From Pseudocolwellia agarivorans (GTDB taxonomy: Bacteria; Pseudomonadota; Gammaproteobacteria; Enterobacterales; Alteromonadaceae), in NCBI RefSeq assembly GCF_002000085.1, contig NZ_MUZU01000006.1, positions 62,001 to 126,000 on the forward strand: a stretch of DNA of 64,000 nt. Reading direction: 5' to 3'. Made by a program: the position numbers and the translations under genes. Under the pieces are notes generated by a model. It made no database searches, was not told the origin of the DNA, and was given only the letters and a program-made list of their open reading frames with translations. Positions 62,565-64,000 of this stretch are shown here, one piece after another; the stretch's first letter is position 1, and each line of letters opens with the position of its first letter.

Positions 62565-62733
62565 TTTTATTCTCGTATGGCTGTGTGATTTTTAAATTCA
62601 CAATAAAAATAATGAGGTTAACGTTACTATCTGCGTTACACCTAAAGGTTAATTTTATGCTCAAAATGAAATGTTTCCACTCAATTTACTGAATATCTAC
62701 TTTCATATTATTTTAAACAATGCTATGTTTAAA

Positions 62734-62747
62734 TGACTTCGAAGTCA
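62734..62747. promoter_or_regulatory. LacI-type operator (perfect palindrome) between double-SnoaL copy 3 and the symporter
   Basis: TGACTTCGAAGTCA, identical in its 14 bases to the core of the site at 60392-60407, lies in the divergent promoter region 65 bases upstream of the symporter ATG. Confidence 0.78.
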
Positions 62748-62811
62748 ACGAAGAATAATTAACAATAATGAACAACAGAAGACTTCAATATAATCTTAAA
62801 GAGAGATATGT

Positions 62812-64000
62812 ATGACAGAATTTGGAACGCTAAATTGGACGATACTCATCGTTTATATACTCGGTAACCTTTTTCTTGGTTATGTAGTGAGTAAAAAAGT
62901 CAGTTCGTCTGACGACTTTTATCTTGGGCAAAAAACAACACCGTGGTGGGCGATAGGCATTTCAGTTATTGCCACCTACGTCAGTGCCTTAACATTTTTA
63001 GGTGCGCCAGCATGGGCATACAAAGACGGCCTTTCGGTAATTGCTATCCACCTTAATTATCCACTTGTTATTATTGCCGTTATTACCTTTTTCTTCCCCT
63101 TCTTTTATAACGCCGGGGTTGCCTCTATTTACGAATACCAAGAAAAACGCTTCGGGAAAAAAGCACGTGCTTTAGTCTCAGGCATTTGGTTAATATCGCA
63201 AACAATGGGCTCAGCTGCGGTACTTTATGCGACCTCAATTGTACTGAGCTTTATTACGGGTATTCCTGAAATTACCGCCATATTTATTGTGACCATAATA
63301 GCCCTTATTTATACCGTAATGGGAGGGATAACCGCCGTTATTTGGACCGATGTTATTCAGTCAGGCATATTGTTTTTAGGGGCTGGTGTTATTATGTATG
63401 CCCTTATCGACACCAGCACAACCCCGGTTATGGAAAGTCTTGCACAGTTAAAAGCGCAAGGTAAAACCAACCCTCTTAACTTTGATTTCGACTTTACTAA
63501 TACCACCACCGTTTGGTCAGGTATATTAGCGATGACCCTCTACCACATTACGGTATATGGCACTAACCAAATGATGGTGCAACGAACGTTAGCCGCCAAA
63601 AACATTGGTGATGCTAAAAAGTCTTACTTATTAATGGGTTTTCTAGCTTTCTTTGTTTACTTCTTTTTCATTATTTTGGGTATTTTATTTTACAACTATT
63701 ACCAAGGTAAGCCGTTTGAAAACGAAAATACCATTATTTTAGAGTTTGCTGCTCAATATGGTATGCCGGGCTTAATGGGGATTATTGCTGCTGCAGTTAT
63801 GGCGGCTTCTATGTCAAGTTTAGACTCCGCATTCAATTCTTTATCTACCGTATCAACGCTAGATTTTTATAAGAAATATTACAAGCCTAATGAAACCGAC
63901 AAACACTACCTTAATGTATCGCGTGTTTTCACAGTATTTTGGGCTGCCATAATTGTTTTCCCTGCCATTATGTACCACCTACACAGCTCAGGCTCTATTT
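62812..64000 (+). CDS. Sodium/solute symporter of the SSS family (3' end beyond the window)
   Basis: The first 396 codons of an SSS-family (SGLT-like) transporter. The opening MTEFGTLNWTILIVYILGNLFLGYVV is followed by the sodium-site segment SVIATYVSALTFLGAPAWAY, then MGGITAVIWTDVIQS and MAASMSSLDSAFNS. At least ten membrane segments are visible before the window ends. A GAGAGAT ribosome site precedes the ATG at 62812. It is divergent from double-SnoaL copy 3 over an operator palindrome, so it is likely the uptake system for the regulon's substrate, probably a sugar-like or carboxylate solute. Confidence 0.9.
   Translation, partial: MTEFGTLNWTILIVYILGNLFLGYVVSKKVSSSDDFYLGQKTTPWWAIGISVIATYVSALTFLGAPAWAYKDGLSVIAIHLNYPLVIIAVITFFFPFFYNAGVASIYEYQEKRFGKKARALVSGIWLISQTMGSAAVLYATSIVLSFITGIPEITAIFIVTIIALIYTVMGGITAVIWTDVIQSGILFLGAGVIMYALIDTSTTPVMESLAQLKAQGKTNPLNFDFDFTNTTTVWSGILAMTLYHITVYGTNQMMVQRTLAAKNIGDAKKSYLLMGFLAFFVYFFFIILGILFYNYYQGKPFENENTIILEFAAQYGMPGLMGIIAAAVMAASMSSLDSAFNSLSTVSTLDFYKKYYKPNETDKHYLNVSRVFTVFWAAIIVFPAIMYHLHSSGSI

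Noticed and set aside
1-64000. CRISPR arrays, tRNA/rRNA genes, prophage or integrase-linked islands
   Set aside because: Reading both strands showed no spaced direct-repeat array, no cloverleaf-like intergenic sequence, and no integrase, transposase or phage structural gene.

Overview
The window reads as chromosome of a marine, probably cold-water gammaproteobacterium of the Alteromonadales, most like Colwelliaceae (Colwellia/Thalassotalea group). The reasons are AT-rich codon use, many TonB-dependent receptors, an ovothiol synthase, a PEP-CTERM protein, cobalamin salvage under several B12 riboswitches, and overall gene content. This placement is inference from style; no rRNA or tRNA is present to test it. 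No prophage, CRISPR array or transposase was seen.

Region by region. 1-8.5 kb holds a partial ovoA with an unassigned partner gene, an NfeD/SPFH pair, a broken Nramp metal transporter, an EAL-CBS-GGDEF protein, and LysR and MarR regulators. 8.5-21 kb is an aromatic catabolic island. It has an MBL-fold protein, a two-component MhaAB-like hydroxylase, hmgA, fahA and maiA on the plus strand. On the minus strand it has an AraC regulator, a haem aldoxime dehydratase, a nitrilase and a TonB receptor. Together these could take a (hydroxy)phenylacetaldoxime through nitrile and hydroxyphenylacetate to homogentisate, then to fumarate and acetoacetate. 22-34.6 kb is a cobalamin salvage and lower-ligand assembly region (cobO, cobB, a BtuN-like membrane protein, cobC, cbiB, cobD, btuB, cobQ, cobU) with three B12 riboswitches of three different layouts. 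Between cobD and a PEP-CTERM gene lies a candidate Fur-controlled small RNA with promoter, Fur box and terminator all visible on the minus strand.

35-43 kb has a large TonB receptor, a GbsR/MarR regulator next to a short cytochrome bd oxidase (cydAB), a secreted protein, an ACT-domain protein and an SMR transporter. 43-48.7 kb and 59.3-64 kb are two halves of one apparent catabolic regulon. The first half has a bicupin, an SDR, an HpsN/HisD-like dehydrogenase, a LacI-type regulator, an alpha/beta hydrolase and an HpcH/HpaI aldolase. The second has three paralogous double-SnoaL proteins and a sodium/solute symporter. The same palindrome (TGACTTCGAAGTCA, one copy imperfect) sits in all three divergent promoter regions and links the halves. 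I do not recognise the substrate.

The 10.5 kb between those halves holds secreted proteins and lipoproteins, an ECF sigma/anti-sigma pair with a divergent subtilisin-like protease, a YefM-YoeB toxin-antitoxin pair, an outer-membrane barrel and a Ser/Thr/Asn-rich exported protein. The sigma operon and the exported protein share an ECF-type promoter motif. A family of palindromic repeats with TATACCCGTTACCA ends is scattered through the window.
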